NCBI GenBank assembly: GCA_963799045.1
Contig: CAWCVN010000008.1
Coordinates: 62,001 to 126,000, forward strand
Direction of reading: 5' to 3'
Source of the DNA: DASRSS01 sp963799045
GTDB taxonomy: Bacteria > Actinomycetota > Actinomycetes > Mycobacteriales > Jatrophihabitantaceae
Length of the DNA: 64,000 nt
The notes below the pieces were generated by a model. It saw only the letters and a list, made by a program, of their open reading frames with translations, made no database searches and was not told where the DNA came from. A program made the position numbers and the translations under genes. Of the stretch, positions 42,577 through 52,612 are shown piece by piece; the first letter of the stretch is position 1; each line of letters starts with the position of its first letter.

Positions 42577-43893
42577 ATGACGCGACAGTTGGACGCGCCC
42601 CCGGCGCCTACGCCGGCGCTGCAGGGACCAAAGACCCTGACCGTCGGCATTGTTGGTATGGGATACGTCGGCCTGCCGACCGCGATCGCCTTTGCCGGTA
42701 GCGGTGCAAGCGTCGTCGGCCTGGACATCAGCGCGAAACGACTCGATGCGATCCGCGCCAAGCGGGTCGACTTGACACCGCCGGATCTGGCCGCCCTGCA
42801 CTCCGTGGTCGACGCCGGTTCGCTCACGCTCACCGACGACTTCGAGCTCCTGCGCGGGGTGGACGCGATCGTGATCTGCGTTCCGACGCCAGTGGACGAG
42901 CACCTGACGCCCGACCTGGCCGACCTGTCGGCAGCGTGCCGCGAGGTCGTGCGAGTGGTCCGAGCGAGCCAGCTGATCGTGCTGACGTCGACCAGCTACG
43001 TGGGAACTACACATGACCTGCTGGTGAGCCCGATCGGCGAGCGGGGGCTGCGCGTCGGGGAGGACGTCTTCGTTGCGTTCAGCCCCGAGCGGATAGATCC
43101 CGGCAATGTCGCGTTCACCCATGACATGGTGCCGCGGGTCGTCGGAGGCGCCACTCCCGAGTGCGCGCGCCGGGCCGCCGAGCTGCTGAAGCGGAGCACC
43201 AAGCTGGTGCATGTCGTGAGCAGCACGCAGGCCGCCGAGCTGACCAAGCTATACGAGAACACCTTCCGCGCGGTCAACATCGCCCTGGTGAACGAGCTGG
43301 CCGACGTCAGCAACGAGCTCGACGTTCAGGTGACCGAGGTGATCGACGCCGCGGCGACCAAGCCCTACGGGTTCATGCCGTTCTCGCCCGGTCCGGGGGT
43401 CGGGGGACACTGCATCCCGTGCGACCCGCACTACCTGTTGTGGCAGCTGCGCACGAAGCGGATGACGATGCCGCTCGTCGAGTCCGCGATGCGGGACATC
43501 GCCGAGCGGCCCGGCCGGGTCGTCGCGCGGGTACGCGAGGAACTGGCTGCCCGCGGGATCCCGCTCCTCGAGGCGCATGTCGCTATCGTCGGCGTGGCGT
43601 ACAAGCCCGGCGTCGAAGATGTTCGCGAGTCGCCGGCGTTGGAGATCATCCAGCGGTTGCTCGCGCTCGGTGTCGAGGTCAACTATGTCGACCCGTACGT
43701 TCCCAGCATTCTGGTGAACGGCGGGACGATGACCACGATGTCGCCGCCGCAGTTGTTGCTACGGGACACGGTGGATCTCGCGATCCTGCACACGCGTCAC
43801 CCCGACTTGACGCTGGGCTGGCTGGATTCGGTTCCTGTGGTGCTCGACGCGACGTATCGCGCGGTCGACGTGGCGCATCGCATTCCGGTGTGA
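42577..43893 (+). CDS. UDP-N-acetylhexosamine 6-dehydrogenase (WecC/WbpA/TviB type)
   Basis: A 438-residue nucleotide-sugar dehydrogenase. The NAD site is TVGIVGMGYVGLPTAIAFAGSG (about residues 21-42). FSPERIDPGN and TKLYENTFRAVNIALVNELA mark the central domain. The catalytic Cys lies in GPGVGGHCIPCDPHYLLW, a form of the motif typical of HexNAc rather than glucose dehydrogenases. VAYKPGVEDVRESPALEII starts the C-terminal domain. It should oxidise a UDP-HexNAc to the uronic acid. It opens a five-gene polysaccharide operon, eight bases before glmS. Confidence 0.9.
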   Translation: MTRQLDAPPAPTPALQGPKTLTVGIVGMGYVGLPTAIAFAGSGASVVGLDISAKRLDAIRAKRVDLTPPDLAALHSVVDAGSLTLTDDFELLRGVDAIVICVPTPVDEHLTPDLADLSAACREVVRVVRASQLIVLTSTSYVGTTHDLLVSPIGERGLRVGEDVFVAFSPERIDPGNVAFTHDMVPRVVGGATPECARRAAELLKRSTKLVHVVSSTQAAELTKLYENTFRAVNIALVNELADVSNELDVQVTEVIDAAATKPYGFMPFSPGPGVGGHCIPCDPHYLLWQLRTKRMTMPLVESAMRDIAERPGRVVARVREELAARGIPLLEAHVAIVGVAYKPGVEDVRESPALEIIQRLLALGVEVNYVDPYVPSILVNGGTMTTMSPPQLLLRDTVDLAILHTRHPDLTLGWLDSVPVVLDATYRAVDVAHRIPV

Positions 43894-43901
43894 GGTGCGG
43901 C

Positions 43902-45692
43902 ATGTGCGGAATCATCGCGGCGCGGGGAGCGGACGCTGGGCAGCTGACCCTGGACGGCCTGCGCCGGCTGGAGTACCGAGGCTACGACTCGGCCGGTCTG
44001 GTCGTGCTTGGCGACGGTGAGCACCTCGTCGCTGAGAGGGCGGTTGGCAAGCTCGACGTCCTGCTCGGGCAGGTCGGCGACAACCGGTCCGTGCTCGAGC
44101 CGGCCGGCCAGCTCGCGATCGGCCATACCCGATGGGCGACGCACGGTGAGGTGAGCGCTCAGAACACGCATCCGCTGTTCGACTGCTTCGAGCACGTCGC
44201 GGTCGTGCACAACGGAGTTCTCGACAACGCTGTCAGTCTCCGCGAGGAGCTGACGTTGACCGGCCACCGGTTCAGCTCGGACGTTGACAGCGAGGTGATC
44301 GCGCACCTGGTGGAACGTGCGCTCGAGGACGGAGCGGTTCCGTTCGAGGCCGTGCGCAAGGCGGTCGGGCGGCTCGAAGGCACGTGGGCCGTCGCCCTCG
44401 TCGTCGAGGGATTCGACGCAATCTACCTGGCCCGGCACGGATCGCCGCTGCTCGTCCGGGGGGCCGTCGACCGGTTCCTGGTGGCGTCCGATCCGCGCGC
44501 GACGCTCGGCGTTCCCGGGCCGCTTCGCGCGCTCGACGACGGCGACGTCGTCGAGTTGGGTGCACGTCGTTGGCGCTGGGCCGGCGTGCGCGGCCACGGC
44601 CGGCTGCCGCCGGTGCTGGAGGACACCACCGGCAGGGCGGTCGAGCTGGCGATGCGGTCGCCCGGGAACGGGGAGACCGACATGGGGACGGAGATCGCGG
44701 ACCAGGCGCGCCTCGTCGGTGAGTTGGTCGACCGCACGCTCGCCGAGCAGATGCGACGTGGCGCGTGGGCGCAGTTCGCGCTGCCGTTGCCCCAGCGGGT
44801 GCTGCTGCTGGGCTGTGGCACTTCGAACCACGCGGCCGAGGTGATTGCGCGCGCCCTGCGGTCGGTCGCCGGTGTGCCCGCGGACGCGATGATTGCCTCG
44901 GAGTACGACCCGCGAGTGAGCGACGGAGATCTCGTCGTGGCCATCTCGCAGTCCGGGGAGACGGCGGACCTGCTCACCGCGCTGGACCAGGTCCACCGGC
45001 CGGTGATCGCGATAACCAACAGCATGTGGTCGTCGCTCGCGCGGCGGGCCGATGTCGTGCTCGACTGCCAGGTCGGACAGGAGCGCGGCGTCGCGGCGAC
45101 GAAGTCGTTCACCGCTCAGGTGCTGCAGGGCATCGGCCTCTCGCTGGCGATAGCCAACGCCACCCGGCGCTCGACGTGCGCCCAGGACGCCCAGCGCGAG
45201 TTGAGCAGGTTGCCCGAGGAACTCGAGGCGACCGATCAGCTCAGTGTGTCCACCGCGGCCGCGCTCGCCGCCGAGCTCAAGGACCAGACCGGCTGGCTGT
45301 TCCTCGGCACCGGGTCGGGGCTGCCGTACGCGGCCGAGGGGGCGCTGAAACTCAAGGAGATCACCTATCGGTGGGCGCAGTCATATCCCGCCGCGGAACT
45401 CAAGCACGGCCCGCTCGCGCTCGTCGAGCGCGGTACGCCGGTCGTGGTGGTCGACAACGGCGTGCCGCGGCTGGCGACCGCGGTCTCGGAGGTGCGCTCA
45501 CGCGGAGCGCGGGTGATCACGGTCGGCGGCCGGCGCAGCGACCTCGGGCCGGACCGCCACGGCGACGACCCGCCATGGGGTCCGCTGAGCTGCATCCCGG
45601 CATTGCAGCACCTCGCTCTCGAACTCGGTACGACGCTCGGTCGAGACGTCGACCGGCCGCGCAACCTCGCCAAGTCGGTGACGGTGGCCTGA
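43902..45692 (+). CDS. glmS: Glutamine-fructose-6-phosphate aminotransferase (GlmS)
   Basis: A 596-residue enzyme of normal GlmS length. Cys2 after the initiator (MCGIIAARG) is the glutaminase nucleophile; GYDSAGLVV, HTRWATHG and HNGVLDN complete that domain. Two SIS domains follow (LGCGTSNHAAEVIARAL, VVAISQSGETADLL; FLGTGSGLPYAAEGALKLKEITY, AELKHGPLALVERGTPVV). It makes glucosamine-6-phosphate, the first step to UDP-GlcNAc. Placed inside a polysaccharide operon it probably is a second, pathway-dedicated copy. ATG 43902 follows GAGGTG. Confidence 0.92.
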   Translation: MCGIIAARGADAGQLTLDGLRRLEYRGYDSAGLVVLGDGEHLVAERAVGKLDVLLGQVGDNRSVLEPAGQLAIGHTRWATHGEVSAQNTHPLFDCFEHVAVVHNGVLDNAVSLREELTLTGHRFSSDVDSEVIAHLVERALEDGAVPFEAVRKAVGRLEGTWAVALVVEGFDAIYLARHGSPLLVRGAVDRFLVASDPRATLGVPGPLRALDDGDVVELGARRWRWAGVRGHGRLPPVLEDTTGRAVELAMRSPGNGETDMGTEIADQARLVGELVDRTLAEQMRRGAWAQFALPLPQRVLLLGCGTSNHAAEVIARALRSVAGVPADAMIASEYDPRVSDGDLVVAISQSGETADLLTALDQVHRPVIAITNSMWSSLARRADVVLDCQVGQERGVAATKSFTAQVLQGIGLSLAIANATRRSTCAQDAQRELSRLPEELEATDQLSVSTAAALAAELKDQTGWLFLGTGSGLPYAAEGALKLKEITYRWAQSYPAAELKHGPLALVERGTPVVVVDNGVPRLATAVSEVRSRGARVITVGGRRSDLGPDRHGDDPPWGPLSCIPALQHLALELGTTLGRDVDRPRNLAKSVTVA

Positions 45693-45713
45693 GCCACGGA
45701 AGGAAGTTTCGTC

Positions 45714-46712
45714 ATGCGTTCACTGGTAACCGGGGGAGCCGGCTTCATCGGCAGCCATCTGGTCGAGCTGCTGCTGGACCGGGGCGACGAGGTACTGGTC
45801 ATTGACGACCTGTCGACCGGTCGGATGCAGAACCTCTCCGCCGCTTCCGACGATCCCCGCCTGCAGGTGTGGCTCGGGTCGGTGCTCGACGCAGAGCTCG
45901 TCGATCGCGCCGTCAGCGACTGTGACCGGGTGTATCACCTTGCCGCCGCCGTGGGCGTCCACATTATCGTGCGGCATCCGCTCGAGAGCCTGCGCACCAA
46001 CCTGCACGGGACCGAGTGCGTCGTCGACGCGTGCGTGCGCAACAAGCGCCCGATCCTGCTCGCCTCGACCAGCGAGGTGTACGGCAAGAACACCGCTGAC
46101 CGGCTCAGTGAGAACTCCGACCGCATCCTCGGCTCGCCCCTTCTATCCCGCTGGACGTACGCCGCGGCCAAGGGACTGGACGAGGCGATCGCTTACGCCC
46201 ACGTCGTCGAGGACGGCCTGCAGGCCGTGATTGTCCGGCTGTTCAACACCGTCGGGCCACGCCAGCGGGGCCGCTACGGGATGGTCATGCCCACCCTCGT
46301 CGCACAGGCCGTGAACGGGGAGCCGATGAGCGTGTACGGCGACGGCGAGCAGACCCGCTGCTTCTCCTACGTGGGCGATGTCGTGACGTCGCTGGTCGCG
46401 CTGTCCGAGCATCCGGACGCGGTGGGGAAGGCGGTCAATCTGGGCGGCGCCGTCGAGATCAGCATCAACGAGCTGGCCGAGCGTGTGCGGACCGTTGTCG
46501 GCAGCTCCAGCCCGATCGAGCACATCCCGTACAGCCGTGCGTACGGCCCGGGTTACGAGGACATGCGTCGCCGGGTTCCTGACAACTCGCTGGCCTACCG
46601 CCTGGTCGGGTTCCGCCCGCGCACGGGGATAGACGAGATGATCCTGGCGATCTCCCGCTATCAACGCGAACAGGCCGGCGCCGCCGAGACGGTATCGGCG
46701 AGGAGCACATGA
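45714..46712 (+). CDS. NAD-dependent nucleotide-sugar epimerase/dehydratase
   Basis: A 332-residue extended SDR. The cofactor site is VTGGAGFIGSHLVELLLDRG and the active site has LLASTSEVYGKN and YAAAKGLDE (Tyr-x-x-x-Lys). The sequence LFNTVGPRQRGRYGMVMPTLVAQAVNGEPMSVYGDGEQTRCFSYVGDVV is common in enzymes acting on UDP-sugars at C4. Together with the HexNAc dehydrogenase it recalls the TviB/TviC and WbpO/WbpP pairs that make UDP-GalNAcA, but a decarboxylase or dehydratase role is also possible. The stop overlaps the GT2 ATG. Confidence 0.85.
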   Translation: MRSLVTGGAGFIGSHLVELLLDRGDEVLVIDDLSTGRMQNLSAASDDPRLQVWLGSVLDAELVDRAVSDCDRVYHLAAAVGVHIIVRHPLESLRTNLHGTECVVDACVRNKRPILLASTSEVYGKNTADRLSENSDRILGSPLLSRWTYAAAKGLDEAIAYAHVVEDGLQAVIVRLFNTVGPRQRGRYGMVMPTLVAQAVNGEPMSVYGDGEQTRCFSYVGDVVTSLVALSEHPDAVGKAVNLGGAVEISINELAERVRTVVGSSSPIEHIPYSRAYGPGYEDMRRRVPDNSLAYRLVGFRPRTGIDEMILAISRYQREQAGAAETVSARST

Positions 46713-48037
46713 GCCCTCTCGCCTACGCCGTGCTGGCCGTGTTGATGTTCGGCGTGAACACGGTCTTCTGGTCGGCGGTCGGAACGGTCCGATGGCTCTG
46801 GCACGAGCTGGTGCCACGCGGCGTGCACGAGCAGGGCTCGACCGTCCGGATGGGGCCGGTTCCGAAGCCGGAACAGGTCGCCGTGTTGATGGCCGCGCAC
46901 AACGAGGAGAGCGTGATAGCCACGTCCATCGCGTCTGCCGCGCGCCTGTTGCCCGCGCGGCAGATCTTCGTTGCCTCCGACGGCTCCGCGGATGCAACGG
47001 TCGAGCTGGCACGAGCTGCCGGCGCGAACGTGCTCGACCTGCAGCCCAACCGGGGTAAGGCCGGGGCACTCGCCGCGGGAGTCGAGCAGTTCCACCTCGC
47101 CGACCGGTTCGAAGTCGTGCTGATCCTTGACGCCGACACCGAGCTCGATTCCGGGTACCTCACGAGCGGGTTGCCGCTGTTCGCGGACCAGGACGTTGCG
47201 GTCGTCGCCGGGCGGGCCACGACGCAGTGGCAACCAGCCGCGTTGGACCTCCTAGGCAAGGCCGTCGTCGCCCATCGCGAGCGGATATACGTCGTCGTTC
47301 AGCGACTGGTCAAGTACGGGCAGGCGCTGTCCGGCCTCGACGCGATAAGCATCGCGCCCGGCTTCGCGAGCATGTATCGCAGTCGGGTGCTGCGTTCGGT
47401 GGAGATGAACCCTCCCGGGTTGGTGATCGAGGACTTCAACATGACCTTCGAGATCCATCGTCACGATCTCGGACGGATCGCCTTCCATCCTTCGGCCGCC
47501 GTCGCGCGCACACAGGACCCAGCCACTGTTCAGGAGTACTCGAAGCAGGTGCGACGCTGGGCACTCGGCTTCTGGCAGACGGTCCGGCTACACGGCTTGT
47601 TCCACCGCGGCTTGTTCTGGGTGAGCCTGACGTCCTACTGCGTCGAACTGATCGTCAGCTCCGTGGTATTGCTCGCGACCGCACTGCTGATCGTGTTCGG
47701 CGTCTCGAAAGCCCTGCTCGGCGCGGCCGGGCTTCCCGTTGTGACGCTGCCGGACCTGCCGCCGGTCGGGGCGCTGTTGCTCATCGTTCTCGTCCCCGAC
47801 CTCGTGCTCACCCTGGCGGTCGCCGCCGGGCAGCGGCGCCTGACGATCCTCGCCGCCGCACCGGCCTACCCGTTGATGCGTCTGCTCGACGCATGGCTGT
47901 GTCTGCGCAGCCTCGGCGCCAGCTTCCGGACAAGTTCGTCCGGTCGCTGGAGCAGCCCGACCCGTCGCGCGAGCGCGCCGGGTCGGGCCGATGTCGCTCC
48001 GACTACCGAACCCACGATGCAGGAGGCCAACGCATGA
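46709..48037 (+). CDS. Processive family 2 glycosyltransferase (membrane polysaccharide synthase)
   Basis: A 442-residue membrane enzyme. One N-terminal helix, then the GT-A domain with AVLMAAHNEESVIATSI, VASDGSADAT, VLILDADTELD, IEDFNMTFEIHR and QVRRWALGFWQT. The set D, D, D, Q-x-x-R-W is that of processive beta-glycosyltransferases such as PgaC and hyaluronan or cellulose synthases. Three or four C-terminal helices (about residues 310-395) form the export channel. It should polymerise and export a HexNAc-containing chain. ATG 46709 overlaps the epimerase stop; its own stop overlaps the deacetylase ATG. Confidence 0.88.
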   Translation: MSPLAYAVLAVLMFGVNTVFWSAVGTVRWLWHELVPRGVHEQGSTVRMGPVPKPEQVAVLMAAHNEESVIATSIASAARLLPARQIFVASDGSADATVELARAAGANVLDLQPNRGKAGALAAGVEQFHLADRFEVVLILDADTELDSGYLTSGLPLFADQDVAVVAGRATTQWQPAALDLLGKAVVAHRERIYVVVQRLVKYGQALSGLDAISIAPGFASMYRSRVLRSVEMNPPGLVIEDFNMTFEIHRHDLGRIAFHPSAAVARTQDPATVQEYSKQVRRWALGFWQTVRLHGLFHRGLFWVSLTSYCVELIVSSVVLLATALLIVFGVSKALLGAAGLPVVTLPDLPPVGALLLIVLVPDLVLTLAVAAGQRRLTILAAAPAYPLMRLLDAWLCLRSLGASFRTSSSGRWSSPTRRASAPGRADVAPTTEPTMQEANA

Positions 48038-49885
48038 AACTCAACTCACGGCCGTACCGCTACCGCGGTGGCGGTGTGATCGCCGCGGTCGCCGTGGTGG
48101 TGTCGCTCGTCGCGTTCTCGGCGCAGCCGGCTGGCGCAGCGCCCGCGACACGCAAGTTCCTGTTGCCGAAGCCGACCGTCATCTCACTCACGTTCGACGA
48201 CTCGAACGCCGACCAGACGATTGCCGAGTCGGCGATGAGGTCGCTCGGGTTCCACGGCACCTTCTACGCGATCACCGGCTCGATCGGTACCTCCGGATAC
48301 CTCACGCTGGCCCAGCTGCAGCAGTTCTACAGGGACGGCAACGAGATCGGTGGTCACACGGTGAACCACCCGGACCTGACATTGGTGCCCGCCAACGAGG
48401 CGCAGCGCCAGGTCTGTCTGGCCCGCAACACGTTGACGCAGTGGGGATTCCCGCAGACGTCGTTCGCGTACCCGTACGCGTCGGTCAACCCCTCCGTGGA
48501 GGCCGTTGCGCAGGCGTGCGGCTACAACAGCGCGCGCAATCTCGGTGACATCCAGAGCCGCTTCGGCTGCGCCGGGTGCGCATACGCCGAGAGCATTCCA
48601 CCGGCCGATCCGTACAACCTGGCCGCGCTCGACGAGGCCGACACCACCTGGAAGCTGGCGGACCTGAGGAAGGCTGTCACGAACGCCGAGAACCACGGTG
48701 GCGGATGGGTGATGCTGACGTTCCACCACATCTGCAGCGGCAGCGGCTGCGATCCACTGAGCGTGTCACCAGCGACCTTCACCTCGTTCCTGACGTGGCT
48801 CAAGCTGCACCAACTGCTGCATCCGTTCACATCGGTGAAGACCGTCGGACAGGTCGTGGGCGGAGCGGTGAAGCCGATGGTGACGCCACCCGCGGCGCCT
48901 GCCGTCGCGGGAGCGCTGACGAACGCCTCGCTCGAGACCGCCGGCCCGGACGGGGGCATCAACTGCTGGACCCCGTACAAATGGGGTACCAACACCGCCG
49001 GCTTCGCCTCGGTCAGTGGGGCGCATACCGGGTCGGTCGCCGAACAGGTGACGATCAGCGGTTACAGCAACGGCGCCGCGGGTCTGTACCCGACCTTCGA
49101 CACCGGTGGGTGTAGCCCAAGCGCCATTCCGGGACACACGTACACGGTGAGCGCCTGGTACAAGTCGACGTCGGTCGTGCAGTTCGCCGTCTACTACCGC
49201 AACGTTCAGGGCGGGTTCCAGTACTGGACATCCAGCCCCTACGTCCCGGCGAGCGGCACCTGGACTCAGGCGACCTGGATCACGCCGGCGCTACCTGCCG
49301 GAGCGTCCGGCATCAGTTTCGGGCTGTCGCTGTTCAGTAACGGCACGCTGACCACCGATGACTACAGCTACGCGGACTCCGCGACGTTGCCGCCGCCGGT
49401 GACGCCGACAGCGATGGACAACCCCTCGCTGGAGACCCCGGGTATCAACGGCCTGCCGCAGTGCTGGACGCCGGACGTGTACGGCACCAACGATGCGACC
49501 TTCGCCGAGACCAGCCCCGGTCACACAGGCAACACGGCGGGGACCGTGACCATCACGTCCTACACCAACGGTGCGGCACAGCTGATGCCGACGATCTACG
49601 GCAGCACCTGCGCGCCGGCGGCCTCGGCTGGGCACACGTACACCGTGTCCGCCTGGTACAAGTCGACCGCGGTCACCCAGTTCGCGCTGTACTACCTGTC
49701 TTCGAACAACACCTGGGCGTACTGGACGTCCGGCCCGTGGCTGGCCGCGGCCACTGAGCTGGACCAAGGCATCATTCACGACACCGGCGCTGCCGGCCGG
49801 GGCCACCAGGATCGCGTTCGGGCTATCACAGTTCTCGGTCGGCTCGCTGACCACGGACGACTACGGGTTCGTCCAGGCGAGCTGA
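48034..49885 (+). CDS. Secreted polysaccharide deacetylase with two tandem C-terminal modules, one frameshift
   Basis: About 617 residues. After a Sec signal (VVVSLVAFSAQPAGAA) the NodB domain has ISLTFDDSNADQTIAE (the usual TFDDG ends in Ser here) and the metal His pair in GGHTVNHPDLTL, then FAYPYASVN. From about residue 293 two similar 140-residue modules follow, each with NxSLET, CWTP, GAA-L-PT and HTYTVSAWYKST, ending in LTTDDYSY or LTTDDYGF; they look like carbohydrate-binding beta-sandwich domains. Near 49755 an extra base shifts the frame, and the true end FGLSQFSVGSLTTDDYGFVQAS stops at 49885. It probably trims acetyl groups from the polymer made by the GT2 upstream. Confidence 0.87.
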
Positions 49886-49887
49886 GG

Positions 49888-51133
49888 TCAGGCGGTCAGG
49901 GAGGTAGAGGGGCGGTGCGCGCATTCCCCTCCCCGGCCGTCGTGCGGATGCCGGCCGAGCCGGATCCCGGCGACACCGAGCGCGCCCGCAGCGAGGGTGA
50001 ACGGCGGTAGCAGGTACAGCGCCGACGCGACCGAGGTCAGTTGTGCGACCAACCCGATCAGGCTCGGTCCGACGAGCATGCCCACGCAGCCCAGCGCGGC
50101 GACGGTCGCGATCGCCGGCCCGGACGGGGCTGTCCCGCTGGGGGCGGCGCCGTAGAGCACCGGGATCATGATCGACAGGCCGAGGCCGAGAGCCGCGAAG
50201 CCACCGACGGCGGCGGGCAGCGAGTTGCCGGCCAGTCCGAGCGCCAGGCCGGCCGCGCCGATCAACGCGACGGTGGCCAGGCAGCGGTCCCGGCCGAAGC
50301 GGGCGACGAGCCGGTCGCCGGCGAAGCGCCCGCCCGTCATCGTCACGCAGAAGGCCGCGTAGGCGAACCCGGCGCTGCTGCTCGGCATGTGTAGGTGTTC
50401 GCGCAGCAGGACGGCGCTCCAGTCGCCCGTGGCACCCTCGGTCATCAGCGCGAAGATCGCGGACAGGCCGAGCACGATCAGGCGGATGGGCGGCAACCGG
50501 CGCCGCCTGTGGTGACGCACGGGCTCGGCGTGCGCGCGGGTCGGCGATGTAGCGACCGGACACCACAGCCAGCGCAACCAGGAGCACCGCACCGAGCACT
50601 CCTTGCTGGGCCGCCACCCCAGCGTGCAGTGCGGCGCCGCCGGCAGCGAGCAGCGCGCCGAGGAAGGACCCGACGGACCACACCGCGTGCAAGCCCGAGA
50701 GCACCGGCCGCCGGTAGCCGGCCTCCACGCTCACGCCCTGTGCGTTCATCGCGACGTCCATGGCGCCCATCGCCATGCCCCACACCAGCAGTGCCGCCCA
50801 CAGCGTGCCGAGGTTCACCGCGACACCGGGCAGCCACGCCGTCGCGCAGTAGACGGCACCCGCGACGCGGGTGACCGCGCCGCTGCCGTGCCGGGCGGTG
50901 CGGGTGCCGACGGTGCGGGCGGCGAGCACGGTGCCCAGCGCGGGCGCGAGCAGCGCCAGCCCCAGTTCGCCCGGGGACAGGTGCAGGCCGTCCTTCAGTG
51001 CCGGGATGCGCGGTGCCCACGAGCCGACCAACACGCCGTTGATCGCGAAGGTGGCCGCGACCGCGAGGCGGGCCCGGCGCAGGGAGGCCGGCGACTCGCG
51101 AACGCCGGGAAGCACGCCGGACACAGCGGCCAT
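49888..51133 (-). CDS. MFS transporter (YbjJ-like), one frameshift
   Basis: About 415 residues with twelve hydrophobic helices. The N-terminal half has FAINGVLVGSWAPRIPALKDGLHLSPGELGLALLAPALGTVLA and WGMAMGAMDVAMNAQGVSVE, common in YbjJ-type sugar/drug MFS proteins. Near 50535 a base change shifts the frame. The second half then reads LSAIFALMTEGATGDWSAVLLREHL, GGRFAGDRLVARFGRDR and VGPSLIGLVAQLTSV, up to 49888. It converges with the deacetylase, with only two bases between the stops, and is divergent from tadA. The substrate is unknown. Confidence 0.82.
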
Positions 51134-51162
51134 CGTATGCGCGGCCTTCCCTGACCCCGTGC

Positions 51163-51212
51163 CGATCTTCCTGCGGCCGACGCGCCGGGCCGCGTCAGAC
51201 GTAGGAAGATCG
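51163..51212. repeat. 50-bp palindromic repeat, copy B
   Basis: It begins CGATCTTCCTGC and ends GTAGGAAGATCG, with a GC-rich centre. It has exactly the length of copy A at 12119-12168 and the same outer ten bases on each side. Here the dyad extends outward (CCGTGC before, GCACGG after). It lies between two divergent genes, upstream of both, so it cannot be a simple terminator. Confidence 0.75.
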
Positions 51213-51335
51213 CGGGCACGGAGTCACGCAGGCCCCAGGAGTCCCGTCATCCACAGATTTCTCTGCGGCGATTCCCACCTGGGCCGAACGGTCGTAGTCT
51301 CGTCCGCACCGTTGTGTCGGGTTTGGGGGGTAACG

Positions 51336-52610
51336 GTGACGGCGGGGCGAGCGATGGTCGAGGCAGAGGTGCGCGAGCTGGTGCGCCGCCGCGGTCTCGA
51401 CCCGCTGGCCGAGCCGGCCGCTGTGGCGCGGCTCGTCGACGAGGTGGTGGCCGACTACCTCGATCGAGCCGACACGTCCGCGGTGTCGCCGCTGGAGGAT
51501 CCAGAGTCGGTCGCCCGGTCGGTGCGCGACGCGGTGTGCGGCTTCGGCCCGCTGCAGCCGCTTCTCGACGACCGCGAGATCGAGGAGATCTGGATCAACG
51601 ACCCCGGCCGGGTGTTCGTCGCGAGGCGCGGACGCTCGGAGCTGACGAACCTGATCTTGTCCGCAGAGGAGGTCGCCGAACTCGTTGAGCGGATGCTGCG
51701 AAGCACCGGCCGCCGCCTCGATCTGTCCACGCCGTTCGTCGACGCGATGCTCCCCGACGGAAGCCGGCTGCACGTCGTGATCCCGACGATCACCAGGCAG
51801 CACATGGCGGTGAACATCCGCAAGTTCGTGCTCACCATGTCCTCGCTGGACGAGCTGGTCTCCGTGGGCACGCTGACCGTTTCCGCGGCGCGCTTTCTCG
51901 AGGCATCGGTGGCGGCCGGGCTGAACGTGCTCGTCTCCGGCGGCACCCAGGCCGGCAAGACGACCCTGCTCAACGCGCTGTGCGCGGCTATCCCGGCGCG
52001 GGAGCGGGTGGTCACCGTCGAGGAGGTGTTCGAGCTGCAGTTGCCGCTGCCCGACTGCGTCGCCATGCAGACCCGCCAACCCAACCTCGAAGGCACGGGC
52101 GAGATCCCGTTGCGCCGCTTGGTGAAAGAAGCGCTGCGCATGCGGCCGTCACGGCTGATCGTGGGCGAGGTGCGGCAGGAGGAGTGTCTCGACCTGTTGA
52201 TTGCGCTCAACAGCGGCCTGCCGGGCATGTGCACGCTGCATGCCAACTCGGCGCGCGAGGCGCTGATGAAGATGTGCACCCTCCCGCTGCTCGCCGGGGA
52301 GAACGTGTCAGCCGCGTTCGTGGTCCCCGCCGTTGCGACGTCGGTCGACCTGGTCGTCCATCTCGACCTGGACGCCGCCGGACACCGCAGCGTGCGCGAG
52401 ATCGTCGGCGTGACCGGACGCGTCGAGGGCGAGGTCATCGAGACCAGCGAGCTGTTCGCGACCGCCGGAGGGCGTCTCGAACGCGCGGCCGGCTACCCGC
52501 CGCGTCCGGAACGCTACGAGATCGCGGGCATAGACCTGGCCGAGGTGCTCGGGGGTGCCGAGGCCGCGCGCGGCACCCGGTTGCTGCACGCCGCGGTGCG
52601 GGAGGTCTGA
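51336..52610 (+). CDS. tadA: TadA/CpaF-type pilus assembly ATPase
   Basis: A 424-residue secretion ATPase. The N-terminal part (FGPLQPLLDDREIEEIWINDPGRVFVARRGR) is typical of CpaF. Walker A is VLVSGGTQAGKTTLLNALCA (about residue 200), then VEEVFELQLPLP, MQTRQPNLEGTGEIPLRRLVKEALRMRPSRLIVGEVR (Walker B region) and TLHANSAREAL. It powers assembly of Tad/Flp pili at the inner membrane. GTG 51336 follows a G-run that serves as ribosome site; ATG 51354 is an alternative. It heads a run of Tad genes. The usual tadZ/ssd gene is not before it. Confidence 0.92.
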   Translation: MTAGRAMVEAEVRELVRRRGLDPLAEPAAVARLVDEVVADYLDRADTSAVSPLEDPESVARSVRDAVCGFGPLQPLLDDREIEEIWINDPGRVFVARRGRSELTNLILSAEEVAELVERMLRSTGRRLDLSTPFVDAMLPDGSRLHVVIPTITRQHMAVNIRKFVLTMSSLDELVSVGTLTVSAARFLEASVAAGLNVLVSGGTQAGKTTLLNALCAAIPARERVVTVEEVFELQLPLPDCVAMQTRQPNLEGTGEIPLRRLVKEALRMRPSRLIVGEVRQEECLDLLIALNSGLPGMCTLHANSAREALMKMCTLPLLAGENVSAAFVVPAVATSVDLVVHLDLDAAGHRSVREIVGVTGRVEGEVIETSELFATAGGRLERAAGYPPRPERYEIAGIDLAEVLGGAEAARGTRLLHAAVREV

Positions 52611-52612
52611 CG

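Noticed and set aside
47227..50010. Long frame extending the deacetylase on both sides
   Set aside because: The upstream part is antiphase to the GT2 gene, and the downstream part results from the frameshift near 49755. The coupled ATG at 48034 and the stop at 49885 are the natural limits.
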